Part shown: one piece after another, positions 5,606 through 12,629 of the stretch | Layout of the letters: the number at the start of each line of letters is the position of its first letter | Position numbering within the stretch: the stretch's first letter is position 1 | Assembly (NCBI GenBank): GCA_036794765.1 | Contig: DAIRGB010000020.1 | Span: forward strand, 1 to 14,649 | Direction: 5' to 3' | Length of the DNA stretch: 14,649 nucleotides | Origin: DAIRGB01 sp036794765 | Lineage (GTDB): Bacteria > Patescibacteriota > JAHJAL01 | The notes under the pieces: generated by a model | Databases searched by the model: none | What the model was told of the DNA's origin: nothing | What the model saw: the letters and a program-made list of their open reading frames with translations, nothing else | Program-made: the position numbers and the translations under genes

Positions 5606-8101
5606 TTATTCTCCCTGATAAGGCGCAAAATCAGAATCATTGGACTTTTCCTGTGTGCTCGGCTGATAAGTTTCAAACGTCGCATTATTTTCTTTCAAAT
5701 CAGGCACTTGCCCGCCATCTTGCTGATAAGGACTAAATTCAAAATTATTACTCTTTACTTGATCAGTAGGATGACTTCCCGAAGAAGTATAAGAGTCAAA
5801 GTCAGAATCATTTTGCTGAACAGGTGTTTCCGGCTTGTTTCCGGATTGATATGGTGCAAATTCAAAATTATTGGTTTTTACCTGATCAGTTAGGTGACTT
5901 TCTGAAATATAAGAGTTGAATTCAGAATTGTTCTGTTGAACTGTATTATCCGGTTTACTACCAGGTTGATATGGCGCAAAATCATAATTATTACTTTTCT
6001 CTCCCCCAGCAGGCTGATTTCCAGAATTATCAGAATTGAATTCAAAATTATTTTGATTTTTCGCTCCTTCAGGATGACTGCCCCAATTTTCCTGAAAATT
6101 TTTCAGGCCCTTCTCGGTATGAAACAACTTACTGGCATCAATTGGTTTCTCGTCAACAACCGGTTTTATTGATCCGCTGTATTCCGGTTTTTCATTTAAA
6201 AATTCATCAAAATTCTTCTTGCCTTCAGTACTATGATGTAACACCGGTTTTTGATCGGAAGTAGATTGATCGGATTCTGCATTGCCATAATCAGTATCCT
6301 GATTTTTATTTACCCCACCCATACCAGGTTGATTATTGTCACCATTGCCGAAAGAATCATGCTTGACATTATCCGAACTCGGTTCAAACGGATGGAAACC
6401 AGCTTGAGTTTTAATATCCTGTTTGGAATCAAGATGATACTCATTGGTATTGGGATCACTGTCTTTCAAATGATAAAGATTACTATTGGGATCAGTTGGC
6501 TTCAGATTATAAGTATTGGCATTGGGATCTGTTTCTTTCACACCGTAATATCCCCCTTCACTATGATAAGTCTTGTGTCCATTCTCATCAGTCGTGGTAT
6601 ATATATGATTCCCCGAACCGGCATTCTCGGTTGGCGTCGGTGTGACTGTGGCCGAATTTGTTACTGTGTTTTCGGCAACAATACGAGTAGATTCGCTATT
6701 AATTCTTTCCTGTAAATCAAAAGGTTTCAAATCATGGCGGTCAAAAATTGAGTCCGCAGTTGGTTTGATAATCCGATGTTTGTCCAACTCAATATCTTCC
6801 GGCTTTGGTATCTTGGTCGGTTTATTTTGATGCAAATGATTGTCGGTATCGTCTTTTTTACTGCCTGGATGATCTTGATCTTGTGGAGAACAACCCCAAA
6901 CCGCAGTCGCCAGATTACCCAAAACACCGGCCAACAAACCTTGAGAATACCTTTTCTCAAATCTGGCACGATCTTCAGCGTTCATACCAAACATCATCCC
7001 TTGAACATCTTTTTCCAGTAATCGACTAATATCAACCCGAGAACGGATAACTTTATTTCCCTGTTTATCCTGAAAAACCCAGATACCGCAAGATTCATCA
7101 CGACTATCTGCCTTGGCCAGCAAATCAATCAAGCGGTTGTTTATTCCATTTCTTAACTGAATAAAATATTGCATATCAGACTTGTCAGCTAAAATTTTAT
7201 TTTTGCTGGCCAGTTTATCTAAAAAAGCCGCGCAAGCCGCTACCGACAAAATATCGTTATTTTTTAATTTTTCCTCCACGACCGTATTAACCTGTTCAAC
7301 TGAATAATAAGCACGTTCAAACTTTTGGCTCAACTTAAACTTCAAAAACATCCCGGTTGTTCCGCCAGCCAATGAGGTCAAGATCGGATCATGCAAAACA
7401 ATTCGAGAAACAGCCGGTATTAAGACACCAACAGTAAATCCCTCAACAGAAGCTTTCATGTCTTCTACTTTTTGCAAAGTATTTTTTAGCCAAGGATAAC
7501 GCACCACCCAACTGTTTTTTTCGTATTTTTCCTGTTCTTTTTGTCCTTCTTTTCTGATTTGATCTTTTAATTCAGTTTGCAATCGAGAATCAATAGTGAT
7601 TTTATCGTCTTCTCTTTTGAGAGCGGTTAATTTTTCTTCTTCAGGTAGAAAAAAGAAATTTTTGATCTTTTGACCAACGTTTTTCAATTGTTCACCGGCA
7701 TTTTTAAACCAAGATTTCCAACCTTTATTTTTAGCAGACAGGTCGCGACCTGCCTCTACGAAATCGATCTCATCCGGGCGGGGAAACCCCGCCTCTACAA
7801 ATTCAGACTGCGCCCAATCTTTTTCAATTGATTCCATCGTTAATGTTTCCGAAACAGATTCGACCTTTTCTGCCATTTCCGGGCGCGGAGACAGCGATTC
7901 TACGGGTTTATCAATTTTCACATATTTTTCTTTTAACTCTCGGGTCATTTTTGGCGACATAACATCAACCGGGTTTTTGGTAATCCGATCCTTGGGATCC
8001 AACTGAAAAAGCAATTTTTTTATCTGTTCCGCCGACATTTTTTCCACCGGGGAATCAATAACCCTTTTATCCAAGCCATTTTTTTCCAAACTATTTGTCA
8101 T
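5606..8101 (-). CDS. Large repeat-rich, probably membrane-anchored protein
   Basis: An 831-residue protein of no recognised family. Residues 1-80 hold three loose repeats of a PVxxMSP-type motif (about 18, 44, 66). Residues 101-123 are encoded by inserted palindromic repeats. 124-215 is highly charged. 219-255 (GFTVGVLIPAVSRIVL and SLAGGTTGMFLKF) and 387-403 (QGLLAGVLGNLATAVWG) are the only hydrophobic stretches and could be membrane segments. After 404 it is low-complexity, rich in Asn, Asp, Ser, Pro and His. It contains three tandem 12-residue repeats (524-559) and eight 20-residue-spaced repeats of an N[ND]x[DE]F..Y motif (684-831) ending at the last residue. This suggests a membrane core with a long disordered tail; which side of the membrane is unclear. 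The ATG at 8099-8101 has no Shine-Dalgarno but lies about 27 nt from the start predicted by the promoter at 8135-8163. Confidence 0.82.
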   Translation of the reverse strand: MTNSLEKNGLDKRVIDSPVEKMSAEQIKKLLFQLDPKDRITKNPVDVMSPKMTRELKEKYVKIDKPVESLSPRPEMAEKVESVSETLTMESIEKDWAQSEFVEAGFPRPDEIDFVEAGRDLSAKNKGWKSWFKNAGEQLKNVGQKIKNFFFLPEEEKLTALKREDDKITIDSRLQTELKDQIRKEGQKEQEKYEKNSWVVRYPWLKNTLQKVEDMKASVEGFTVGVLIPAVSRIVLHDPILTSLAGGTTGMFLKFKLSQKFERAYYSVEQVNTVVEEKLKNNDILSVAACAAFLDKLASKNKILADKSDMQYFIQLRNGINNRLIDLLAKADSRDESCGIWVFQDKQGNKVIRSRVDISRLLEKDVQGMMFGMNAEDRARFEKRYSQGLLAGVLGNLATAVWGCSPQDQDHPGSKKDDTDNHLHQNKPTKIPKPEDIELDKHRIIKPTADSIFDRHDLKPFDLQERINSESTRIVAENTVTNSATVTPTPTENAGSGNHIYTTTDENGHKTYHSEGGYYGVKETDPNANTYNLKPTDPNSNLYHLKDSDPNTNEYHLDSKQDIKTQAGFHPFEPSSDNVKHDSFGNGDNNQPGMGGVNKNQDTDYGNAESDQSTSDQKPVLHHSTEGKKNFDEFLNEKPEYSGSIKPVVDEKPIDASKLFHTEKGLKNFQENWGSHPEGAKNQNNFEFNSDNSGNQPAGGEKSNNYDFAPYQPGSKPDNTVQQNNSEFNSYISESHLTDQVKTNNFEFAPYQSGNKPETPVQQNDSDFDSYTSSGSHPTDQVKSNNFEFSPYQQDGGQVPDLKENNATFETYQPSTQEKSNDSDFAPYQGE
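5609..6052 (-). repeat. Eight imperfect 20-residue coding repeats
   Basis: This part encodes residues 684-831 of the large protein. The motif N[ND]x[DE]F..Y recurs at residues 684, 704, 724, 744, 764, 785, 805 and 821. Spacing is 20 residues except for 21 after the fifth and 16 before the last. Units such as NNFEFAPYQSG and NNYDFAPYQPG alternate with NSEFNSY/DSDFDSY types, so the higher-order period is 40 residues (120 bp). Confidence 0.85.
6425..6532 (-). repeat. Three tandem 36-bp (12-residue) coding repeats
   Basis: Residues 524-535, 536-547 and 548-559 of the large protein are TDPNANTYNLKP, TDPNSNLYHLKD and SDPNTNEYHLDS. They are head-to-tail units of exactly 36 bp. The DNA itself is still similar (ATTGGGATC recurs every 36 bp on the plus strand), so the expansion is probably fairly recent. 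Confidence 0.9.
7732..7759. repeat. In-frame copy of the palindromic repeat inside the coding sequence (copy 1)
   Basis: A palindromic core CAGGTCGCGACCTG (7739-7752) is flanked on the right by GCCTCTAC, the family end with one C-to-T change. The left end has diverged. Centred on the core, the unit is 28 bp, as in the intergenic copies. Read on the minus strand it encodes VEAGRDLSA (about residues 115-123). Confidence 0.75.
7776..7798. repeat. In-frame copy of the palindromic repeat inside the coding sequence (copy 2)
   Basis: GGGCGGGG, AAA, CCCCGCC then TCTAC. This 23-bp unit is identical to the intergenic copy at 8327-8349 except for one base (T for C in the last GCCCCTAC). On the minus strand it encodes VEAGFPRP (about residues 102-109) without breaking the frame, and it lies only 16 bp from copy 1. 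Confidence 0.85.
7881..7903. repeat. Possible decayed third in-frame copy
   Basis: On the minus strand this encodes VESLSPRP (residues 67-74), in the same frame as VEAGFPRP of copy 2; about 20 of 27 aligned bases agree. It has largely lost its palindrome. It also fits the protein's own PVxxMSP repeats (residues 18 and 44), so shared origin with the palindromic element is uncertain. Confidence 0.4.
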
Positions 8102-8134
8102 ATTACAAAATTAATGGTTTCAAAATCAGGTCTC

Positions 8135-8163
8135 ACCGTATCACGCAAAAACATAATTGTCAA
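8135..8163 (-). promoter_or_regulatory. Promoter of the 831-residue protein gene
   Basis: On the minus strand a consensus TTGACA (8158-8163) lies 17 bp from TACGGT (8135-8140). The -10 box is poor but is preceded by TGA, an extended -10 (TGn). The predicted start is about 8128, leaving a leader of about 27 nt. Confidence 0.65.
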
Positions 8164-8232
8164 GGGTATTTTCGTGTTAAAGACGTGAGAAATAAATATA
8201 TCATAGACCAAAATTTTTTGCCATTCATTATC

Positions 8233-8260
8233 GTATGGGCGGTTCATGAACCGCCCCTAC
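8233..8260. repeat. 28-bp near-perfect palindrome, GTAGGGGC family
   Basis: Identical to the palindrome at 806-833 except for one base in the left end (GTAT for GTAG). It is the first of three copies clustered in 8233-8349 between two minus-strand genes. Confidence 0.9.
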
Positions 8261-8269
8261 ATTAAAAAC

Positions 8270-8295
8270 GGGCGGACACATGGGTCCGCCCCTAC
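8270..8295. repeat. Diverged palindrome of the same family
   Basis: GGGCGGAC (8270-8277) and GTCCGCCC (8284-8291) enclose ACATGG, again with CATG at the centre, and the right end is CCTAC. The left GTAG end is lost. Confidence 0.8.
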
Positions 8296-8326
8296 AAAAC
8301 AAAACACAAAAACATTTAATTAATCA

Positions 8327-8349
8327 GGGCGGGGAAACCCCGCCCCTAC
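8327..8349. repeat. Palindrome of the same family with an AAA centre
   Basis: GGGCGGGG, AAA, CCCCGCCC then CTAC, lying 6 bp past the stop of the small gene at 8356. One base different from the copy inside the coding sequence at 7776-7798. It may act as a 3' stem for the small gene's mRNA, but no T-run follows. Confidence 0.85.
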
Positions 8350-8355
8350 GTACAA

Positions 8356-8565
8356 TTATTTCTTTTTTGCCATTTTGTCCATCAAACGCCAAATTGTCGC
8401 TTGCCTCTTTTGCAACTCGTACAATTTCACTTCAATATTAACCATCTTCATTGACTGCCTTTCAAAAAAACTGGCCTGATCATCGCGTAGACAATCCAAT
8501 CTTTGATTGATCTCTTCCAACCAATCGTCATTTTTGTTTTTTACTGACATTTTTTCATCTTTCAT
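8356..8565 (-). CDS. Small charged coiled-coil protein, unknown function
   Basis: A 69-residue protein, almost entirely helical and charged. NDDWLEEINQRLDCLRDD and VNIEVKLYELQKRQATI show heptad-like spacing of hydrophobic residues, so a short coiled coil is likely. It has no signal peptide or membrane segment and no recognised family. The ATG at 8563-8565 is well supported by GGAGGT (8571-8576) with 5 nt spacing, one of the few clear Shine-Dalgarno sites here. An in-frame ATG five codons later (MSVKNK) is less likely. It diverges from the coiled-coil gene at 8723 across a 157-bp AT-rich spacer. No clear promoter was seen on its side; TATACT at 8602-8607 lacks a good -35. Confidence 0.7.
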   Translation of the reverse strand: MKDEKMSVKNKNDDWLEEINQRLDCLRDDQASFFERQSMKMVNIEVKLYELQKRQATIWRLMDKMAKKK

Positions 8566-8570
8566 AATCC

Positions 8571-8576
8571 ACCTCC
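8571..8576 (-). promoter_or_regulatory. Shine-Dalgarno of the small gene at 8565
   Basis: GGAGGT on the minus strand, 5 nt before the ATG. It decides the start and supports this very short gene as real. Confidence 0.75.
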
Positions 8577-8661
8577 ATGGAATTATTTAATAAACAATAT
8601 CAGTATAAATAAGTGGCTATTAATATTTCTTAAAAGTATTATTAATTTTATTTTAAATCTT

Positions 8662-8692
8662 TTGACATCACTTGCTTGGCCATTGGTATAAT
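8662..8692 (+). promoter_or_regulatory. Extended -10 promoter of the gene at 8723
   Basis: TTGACA (8662-8667) and TATAAT (8687-8692) are both perfect, spaced by 19 bp. This is longer than ideal but is compensated by TGG directly before the -10 (TGn). The predicted start near 8699 is 24 nt before the ATG at 8723 and rules out an in-frame TTG at 8672, which lies inside the promoter. Confidence 0.75.
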
Positions 8693-8722
8693 AAAAATAC
8701 AGTAAAAAATAATTCAAATTTT

Positions 8723-9046
8723 ATGAATAATGAACAGTTAGATATCGTAACCAGACAAGATCTAAAAAACATCCTTGATGATCGATTCAGTATTTTTGAA
8801 GAAAAAATGGATCAAAAATTTATCGCTGCCGAGAAAAAAACTGATGAAAAGTTTGAAGAAATGGCTCGCATGGTAAATCGAGGATTTACCTCAGTCACTC
8901 AAGGTCTCTACGCAATTCTCGAGCATACTCGTCTTATCAATCTCAAACTCAACTCGATCACAAAAAATCAACAATCTTTTGTGTCTAAAACAAAACATAA
9001 TTCCTTGGAAAAACGCGTCACCACGTTGGAACAGAAAATAAAATGA
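8723..9046 (+). CDS. Small coiled-coil protein, unknown function
   Basis: A 107-residue protein starting MNNEQLDIVTRQDLKNI. It is highly charged and helical with heptad patterning over most of its length (FSIFEEKMDQKFIAAEKKTDEKFEEM and SLEKRVTTLEQKIK). This pattern recalls short 'LDERF..FEEKMDQKF' proteins that I associate with candidate-phyla genomes; the role of those is unknown to me. It has no export signal. The ATG at 8723-8725 is chosen because the longer in-frame start at 8672 falls inside a strong promoter. There is no Shine-Dalgarno. Its 3' end converges on the helicase gene with a palindromic repeat (9056-9083) between. Confidence 0.75.
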   Translation: MNNEQLDIVTRQDLKNILDDRFSIFEEKMDQKFIAAEKKTDEKFEEMARMVNRGFTSVTQGLYAILEHTRLINLKLNSITKNQQSFVSKTKHNSLEKRVTTLEQKIK

Positions 9047-9055
9047 TTCACCAAA

Positions 9056-9083
9056 GTAGGGGCATGCCATGGCATGCCCCTAC
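9056..9083. repeat. 28-bp perfect palindrome, GTAGGGGC family
   Basis: A perfect 14+14 bp palindrome with GTAGGGGC/GCCCCTAC ends and a different centre from the others (ATGCCATGGCAT), still centred on CATG. It sits in the 47-bp gap between converging stops (9046 and 9094), where it could serve as a bidirectional 3' stem. Confidence 0.9.
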
Positions 9084-9093
9084 GATTGACAAT

Positions 9094-12000
9094 TTATTTA
9101 TCGCACAAATCCCGATAATCGCAATCTTTGCATTTATTTTTTTCCGGCAGGCAGGGGAATTCTAAAGCTTGAATTTTGACCCAGACTTCTCGAATCATTT
9201 TTTTTAATTGATTCAACTGTTCCAATTCGATCATAAAAGATTCTCGGACAAATTTTCCTGAACCTTTTTTGGGTTCGACAAAATCCAACTCCACTTCTTT
9301 GATTTTAAAAATAAAACTAGAGGAAAGTCTACCTAACAACTTATAAAATATCAACTGCCGGTGATAATCGCCGGTTGAAGTTTTAGTTTTACCCAAAATA
9401 TCATTGCTACTTTTTGGTTGTCCGGTTTTGTAATCAATCACCCTCACAGTCTCGCCATCACTATCTTCCAACAACTCCACCCGGTCAACCTTGCCAGTGA
9501 TCGGAATTTGCTGATCCAATAATATTTTCTTGCTACCAAAATTGAACTCATTGTAAATCGGGATCTTGAATTTATCACGATAGAAATCATAATACTTTGC
9601 CAGATTTTCCCGGCCATTTTGTCTGAGATGTTTCAGATCATGCTCGGCTAAAACTTCTTTCTTTAAACCAGCCTCAAAATATTGCAACAAAACCTCTTTT
9701 TCAGGCAATTGTTTGGTATTTTTATACTCACCATAAAACATTTCTAGCGCATAATGTATCGCTGACCCATATTGCAATGGTAATTTCTTGGCCATCGGCA
9801 CCCGCAGCAAACTTTCGTACAGAAATTTTCTGGGACAATCCAAATATTTATTCAAGGCCGTTGGACTAAGAACAAATTCGTTAACTAAATGTCGCAAATA
9901 ATCAGTCAATTCAACTGAAAAAACTGCCTCCGGCTTCTTGTCAAAATAATCAGCAATCAATTCTATATTTTTTTGCTCTGACAATCCGCTATCGACAGAC
10001 CGAGAAAAATTTTGATCTATTTCGGCCAAAAACATTGATTCAATTGTCTCTTTTTCATCTTTGCCAAGACCATATTTTTTCGCCCAAGTGATATACAATT
10101 CTTTTTTGGCTCGTGTCATAGCAACATAAAATAGTCTTCTTTCTTCATCCACTGTTTCGGTTTTTTCTGGTTGTTTTTTGATCACTCCTGGCACTATTTT
10201 TATTAATTCCCGCGTAGTCTTATTGCTCCAATGTTTGTCCACTGCTTTGACAATAAAAACATAGTCAAACTCCAAGCCTTTACTACCATGGGCAGTCGTC
10301 ATAACTACTGCCGACTTGGTAAAATCCATCTCATTGAAACGAATCGGTAGATCATGATCTTTCATTTCCGCCAAAGTATTTATAAACTCACTCAAATCAT
10401 ATTCGACCCGATTGGCGGCAGCCGACTTGGCAAATTTGAAAAAGCTCTTCAATTTTGGCAAATCCCCTACCCTCTTTTTGTCTTCCACTACCCATTTTAA
10501 AAGACCACTTTGCTTTATCAACTTTTCTAACACATCTGGCAAAGTTTGATTGGCATTTTCTTTTCTGATCGTTAAAACAAAATTGGTAAATTTCACCAAT
10601 CCGGGCCAATCTTTAAACTTGTCAGTCAAATCAGTATCTTTATTTTCCACTAACCAAGCAAATATTTTTCGACGACCAAAACTCAATAAGCGATAATGAT
10701 CCACTTCATCTATTTTGAGCCAGGAAAAATACATTACCTTAAACAACAACTCGTCATTGAACGGATTGATAATCACTCGTATCAAATCAACCAACTGTGA
10801 TATGATCTTCTCTTGCAAAATATTGGCTCCGGTCAAAAATCGCCAGTCAACACCAGCTGCCAAAAATAATTTTTTATAATCCTCCATCTCGTCATTGGTA
10901 CGAAAGATCAAAGCAATGTCCGACAGATCTACACCACTCCGCGATAATTTTTTTATTTTTTCCATAATCCAACTTTGTTCCAGATCATCACTCTCAAGTT
11001 TCACTAACTGCACTCCGGGTACATCATTCTGATCTGCCGCCTCAATCCCTTTATCTATAGCTAAAACCTGTTGAGCATTGACCTCAGCATGAATAATCAT
11101 CGATCTGGCGGCTTTAACCAGATTTTTTGGACTACGATAATTTATATTTAAAACAATCTTTTTTGTTTTTGAAAACAAATCGTTAAAAAATAACAGGTTT
11201 TCCAAACTGGCACCTTGAAAACGATAAATCGACTGTTCATCATCGCCAACCACCATGATATTAGGCTGATCCACCTTGGCCCCCATCAATTTGATCAATT
11301 CATTTTGAGCCCCATTGGTATCCTGATATTCGTCAACCAAAATAAATAAATATTTTTCCTGATATCCAGCTAGAAAATTTACATCTTTTTTAAACTCATT
11401 TAAAACAAATAAAATCATATCATTGTAGTCATATCGGCCATTTTCTCGCATTGCATTTTGATAATTTTGGTATAAATCCGCCAGTTCCAGATTTTTTTCA
11501 ATGGAAGTTTTTTCCGACAACTCTTTTTGTGTCGGCTTCTTTTCTCTTTCAGCTAAATATATTTCATATTCCTGATACCTTTGCCGAACAATTTTCCCAT
11601 ATTCCTTGGGCGTTAAACCCTCCATTTTCAAATCGCTGATCGCCTTGATAATACTTTTAAGATAAAAATCCGCCGATTTGGGCGGTCGCAACAATTTGAA
11701 ATCCCCCTCATTCAATATTTTCATCACATACTGTATTTGTTCCAGATCCGTAATCTGCTGCATTTTTTTGGCAAACAAAAAACGCTCGGGATGAAAAGTT
11801 ATCACCTCATTGCAAAAAGAATGAAAAGTGTGAACATCAATCCGATAGGCGTCAGGACCGATTATTTTTACCAAGCGTTCTCGCATCGCCTTGACACCAG
11901 AGTTGGTGAAAGTCAGACACAAAATACTAGACGGCATACTATCCGTCTTTTGTAAAATATTGGCAATCCTCACCGCCAAAGTCTGCGTCTTACCAGTCCC

Positions 12001-12117
12001 CGGACCAGCTATAACCATAACGGGACCATAGATGGTGTCAACCGCTTCCTTCTGGCGAGGATTCAATTTGTTATATTCGTTTTGAAAAGTAGTCAATTTT
12101 CTAAACTTAACAAACAT
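9094..12117 (-). CDS. UvrD/Rep-family helicase fused to a PD-(D/E)XK iron-sulfur nuclease
   Basis: About 1007 residues from the ATG at 12115-12117. Superfamily 1A helicase motifs are in order: LNPRQKEAV (Q motif), AGPGTGKT (residues 38-45, Walker A), LTFTN (Ia), VDEYQDT (261-267, Walker B), GDDEQSIYRFQGA (III), NYRSP (IV), TTAHGSKGLEFD (V), RRLFYVAMTRAKKEL (VI). The last 250 residues are a RecB-like nuclease: DCPRKFLY, GSAIHYALE (His788), GKVDRVE (Asp878), VIDYKTG (Asp895, Lys897). It has the AddB/Cas4-type iron-sulfur cysteines: Cys761, then C-x2-C-x5-C (996, 999, 1005). It should unwind and trim DNA ends in recombinational repair. The frame stays open upstream to a TTG at 12147, but those codons are a 9-bp repeat tract. 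No strong Shine-Dalgarno; TTAGG lies about 6 nt before the ATG. It follows rnhA on the same strand. Confidence 0.9.
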   Translation of the reverse strand: MFVKFRKLTTFQNEYNKLNPRQKEAVDTIYGPVMVIAGPGTGKTQTLAVRIANILQKTDSMPSSILCLTFTNSGVKAMRERLVKIIGPDAYRIDVHTFHSFCNEVITFHPERFLFAKKMQQITDLEQIQYVMKILNEGDFKLLRPPKSADFYLKSIIKAISDLKMEGLTPKEYGKIVRQRYQEYEIYLAEREKKPTQKELSEKTSIEKNLELADLYQNYQNAMRENGRYDYNDMILFVLNEFKKDVNFLAGYQEKYLFILVDEYQDTNGAQNELIKLMGAKVDQPNIMVVGDDEQSIYRFQGASLENLLFFNDLFSKTKKIVLNINYRSPKNLVKAARSMIIHAEVNAQQVLAIDKGIEAADQNDVPGVQLVKLESDDLEQSWIMEKIKKLSRSGVDLSDIALIFRTNDEMEDYKKLFLAAGVDWRFLTGANILQEKIISQLVDLIRVIINPFNDELLFKVMYFSWLKIDEVDHYRLLSFGRRKIFAWLVENKDTDLTDKFKDWPGLVKFTNFVLTIRKENANQTLPDVLEKLIKQSGLLKWVVEDKKRVGDLPKLKSFFKFAKSAAANRVEYDLSEFINTLAEMKDHDLPIRFNEMDFTKSAVVMTTAHGSKGLEFDYVFIVKAVDKHWSNKTTRELIKIVPGVIKKQPEKTETVDEERRLFYVAMTRAKKELYITWAKKYGLGKDEKETIESMFLAEIDQNFSRSVDSGLSEQKNIELIADYFDKKPEAVFSVELTDYLRHLVNEFVLSPTALNKYLDCPRKFLYESLLRVPMAKKLPLQYGSAIHYALEMFYGEYKNTKQLPEKEVLLQYFEAGLKKEVLAEHDLKHLRQNGRENLAKYYDFYRDKFKIPIYNEFNFGSKKILLDQQIPITGKVDRVELLEDSDGETVRVIDYKTGQPKSSNDILGKTKTSTGDYHRQLIFYKLLGRLSSSFIFKIKEVELDFVEPKKGSGKFVRESFMIELEQLNQLKKMIREVWVKIQALEFPCLPEKNKCKDCDYRDLCDK

Positions 12118-12192
12118 ATCAAACCTAACAAACCTAACAAACAACAAAAACTGTTTGATAAGTTTGATACGTTTGCTAAGTTTGCTAGGTTT
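12103..12192. repeat. Mirrored tandem-repeat palindrome, 4 x 9 bp per arm
   Basis: The left arm is four tandem 9-mers of the form AAACnTAnC (12103-12138) plus AAAC. The centre is a 10-base AACAAAAACT (12143-12152). The right arm is four 9-mers of the form GTTTGnTAn (12153-12188) plus GTTT. The arms are imperfect reverse complements of about 40 bp. It starts directly at the rnhA stop (12193) and covers the start region of the helicase gene, so the first helicase codons (FVKF) are repeat-derived. It could form a hairpin in the rnhA-helicase mRNA. Confidence 0.85.
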
Positions 12193-12624
12193 TTACTTCC
12201 CTTCCCACCTATCCAGCACTGCATTTAACATCATGTCGGCCAATTTGTTGTTGGAACGCACAACATGAGTCACAGTCGCTTTGCCAAATTTGGAAAGTTT
12301 TTGTTGAATCTGCTCGTAAAAAGGCACCAAGCCTTCACTTTTAACCTTGTATTCCCCGTTGATCTGTTTGACCATCAATTCACTATCCAGAAAAATCTTC
12401 AGATCAATTTCATGCAGATCTTCATCTTTTATTTTTGACTCAACCACTTTTATTCCATCCAACAAGGCCTGATATTCAGCCTGATTGTTGGTACAAGGGC
12501 CATAATATTTTGACTTGGCCAAGCACTGCTTTTGATTGTCAAAAAATACCATCGCCGCCCCCGCACCCGGTCCGGGATTACCACGTGAACCACCATCGGA
12601 AAAAATTACGATTTCATTGGACAT
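12193..12624 (-). CDS. rnhA: Ribonuclease H (type HI-like)
   Basis: A 143-residue RNase H-fold protein with all four catalytic acidic residues in place: Asp10 in FSDGGSRGNPGPG, Glu50 in TNNQAEYQALLDG, Asp80 in IFLDSELMVKQ, and Asp130 in NKLADMMLN. It cleaves the RNA strand of RNA-DNA hybrids, removing R-loops and primer remnants. The length is slightly below E. coli RNase HI (155) and typical of the short bacterial form that lacks the basic protrusion. The product begins MSNEIVIFSDGG. The ATG at 12622-12624 lies 5 bp from a heptamer repeat arm (12630), so there is no room for a normal Shine-Dalgarno. Another repeat palindrome follows its stop directly. It probably sits in one transcription unit with its neighbours, unless the hairpins terminate. 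Confidence 0.93.
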   Translation of the reverse strand: MSNEIVIFSDGGSRGNPGPGAGAAMVFFDNQKQCLAKSKYYGPCTNNQAEYQALLDGIKVVESKIKDEDLHEIDLKIFLDSELMVKQINGEYKVKSEGLVPFYEQIQQKLSKFGKATVTHVVRSNNKLADMMLNAVLDRWEGK

Positions 12625-12629
12625 ACTAT

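Noticed and set aside
5398..5736. Open frame of 112 codons on the plus strand
   Set aside because: It runs across the terminator at 5551-5600 and antisense into the end of the 831-residue gene. It has no promoter or ribosome-binding site and its composition follows AT-rich non-coding DNA.
6251..6715. Open frame of 154 codons on the plus strand, hydrophobic
   Set aside because: It lies wholly antisense to the repeat-rich tail of the large protein; hydrophobicity is the expected mirror of Asn/Asp-rich codons.
6885..6945. Lipoprotein box around Cys404 of the large protein
   Set aside because: VWGC does not fit the usual L-[AS]-[GA]-C well, and it lies 400 residues from the start, not after an N-terminal signal.
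8233..8349. CRISPR-like array
   Set aside because: There are three palindromes with different centres, irregular short spacing and no constant spacer length; these are interspersed palindromic repeats.
8672..8722. TTG at 8672 as start of the plus-strand coiled-coil gene
   Set aside because: It lies between the -35 and -10 boxes of a strong promoter, so it cannot be in the mRNA.
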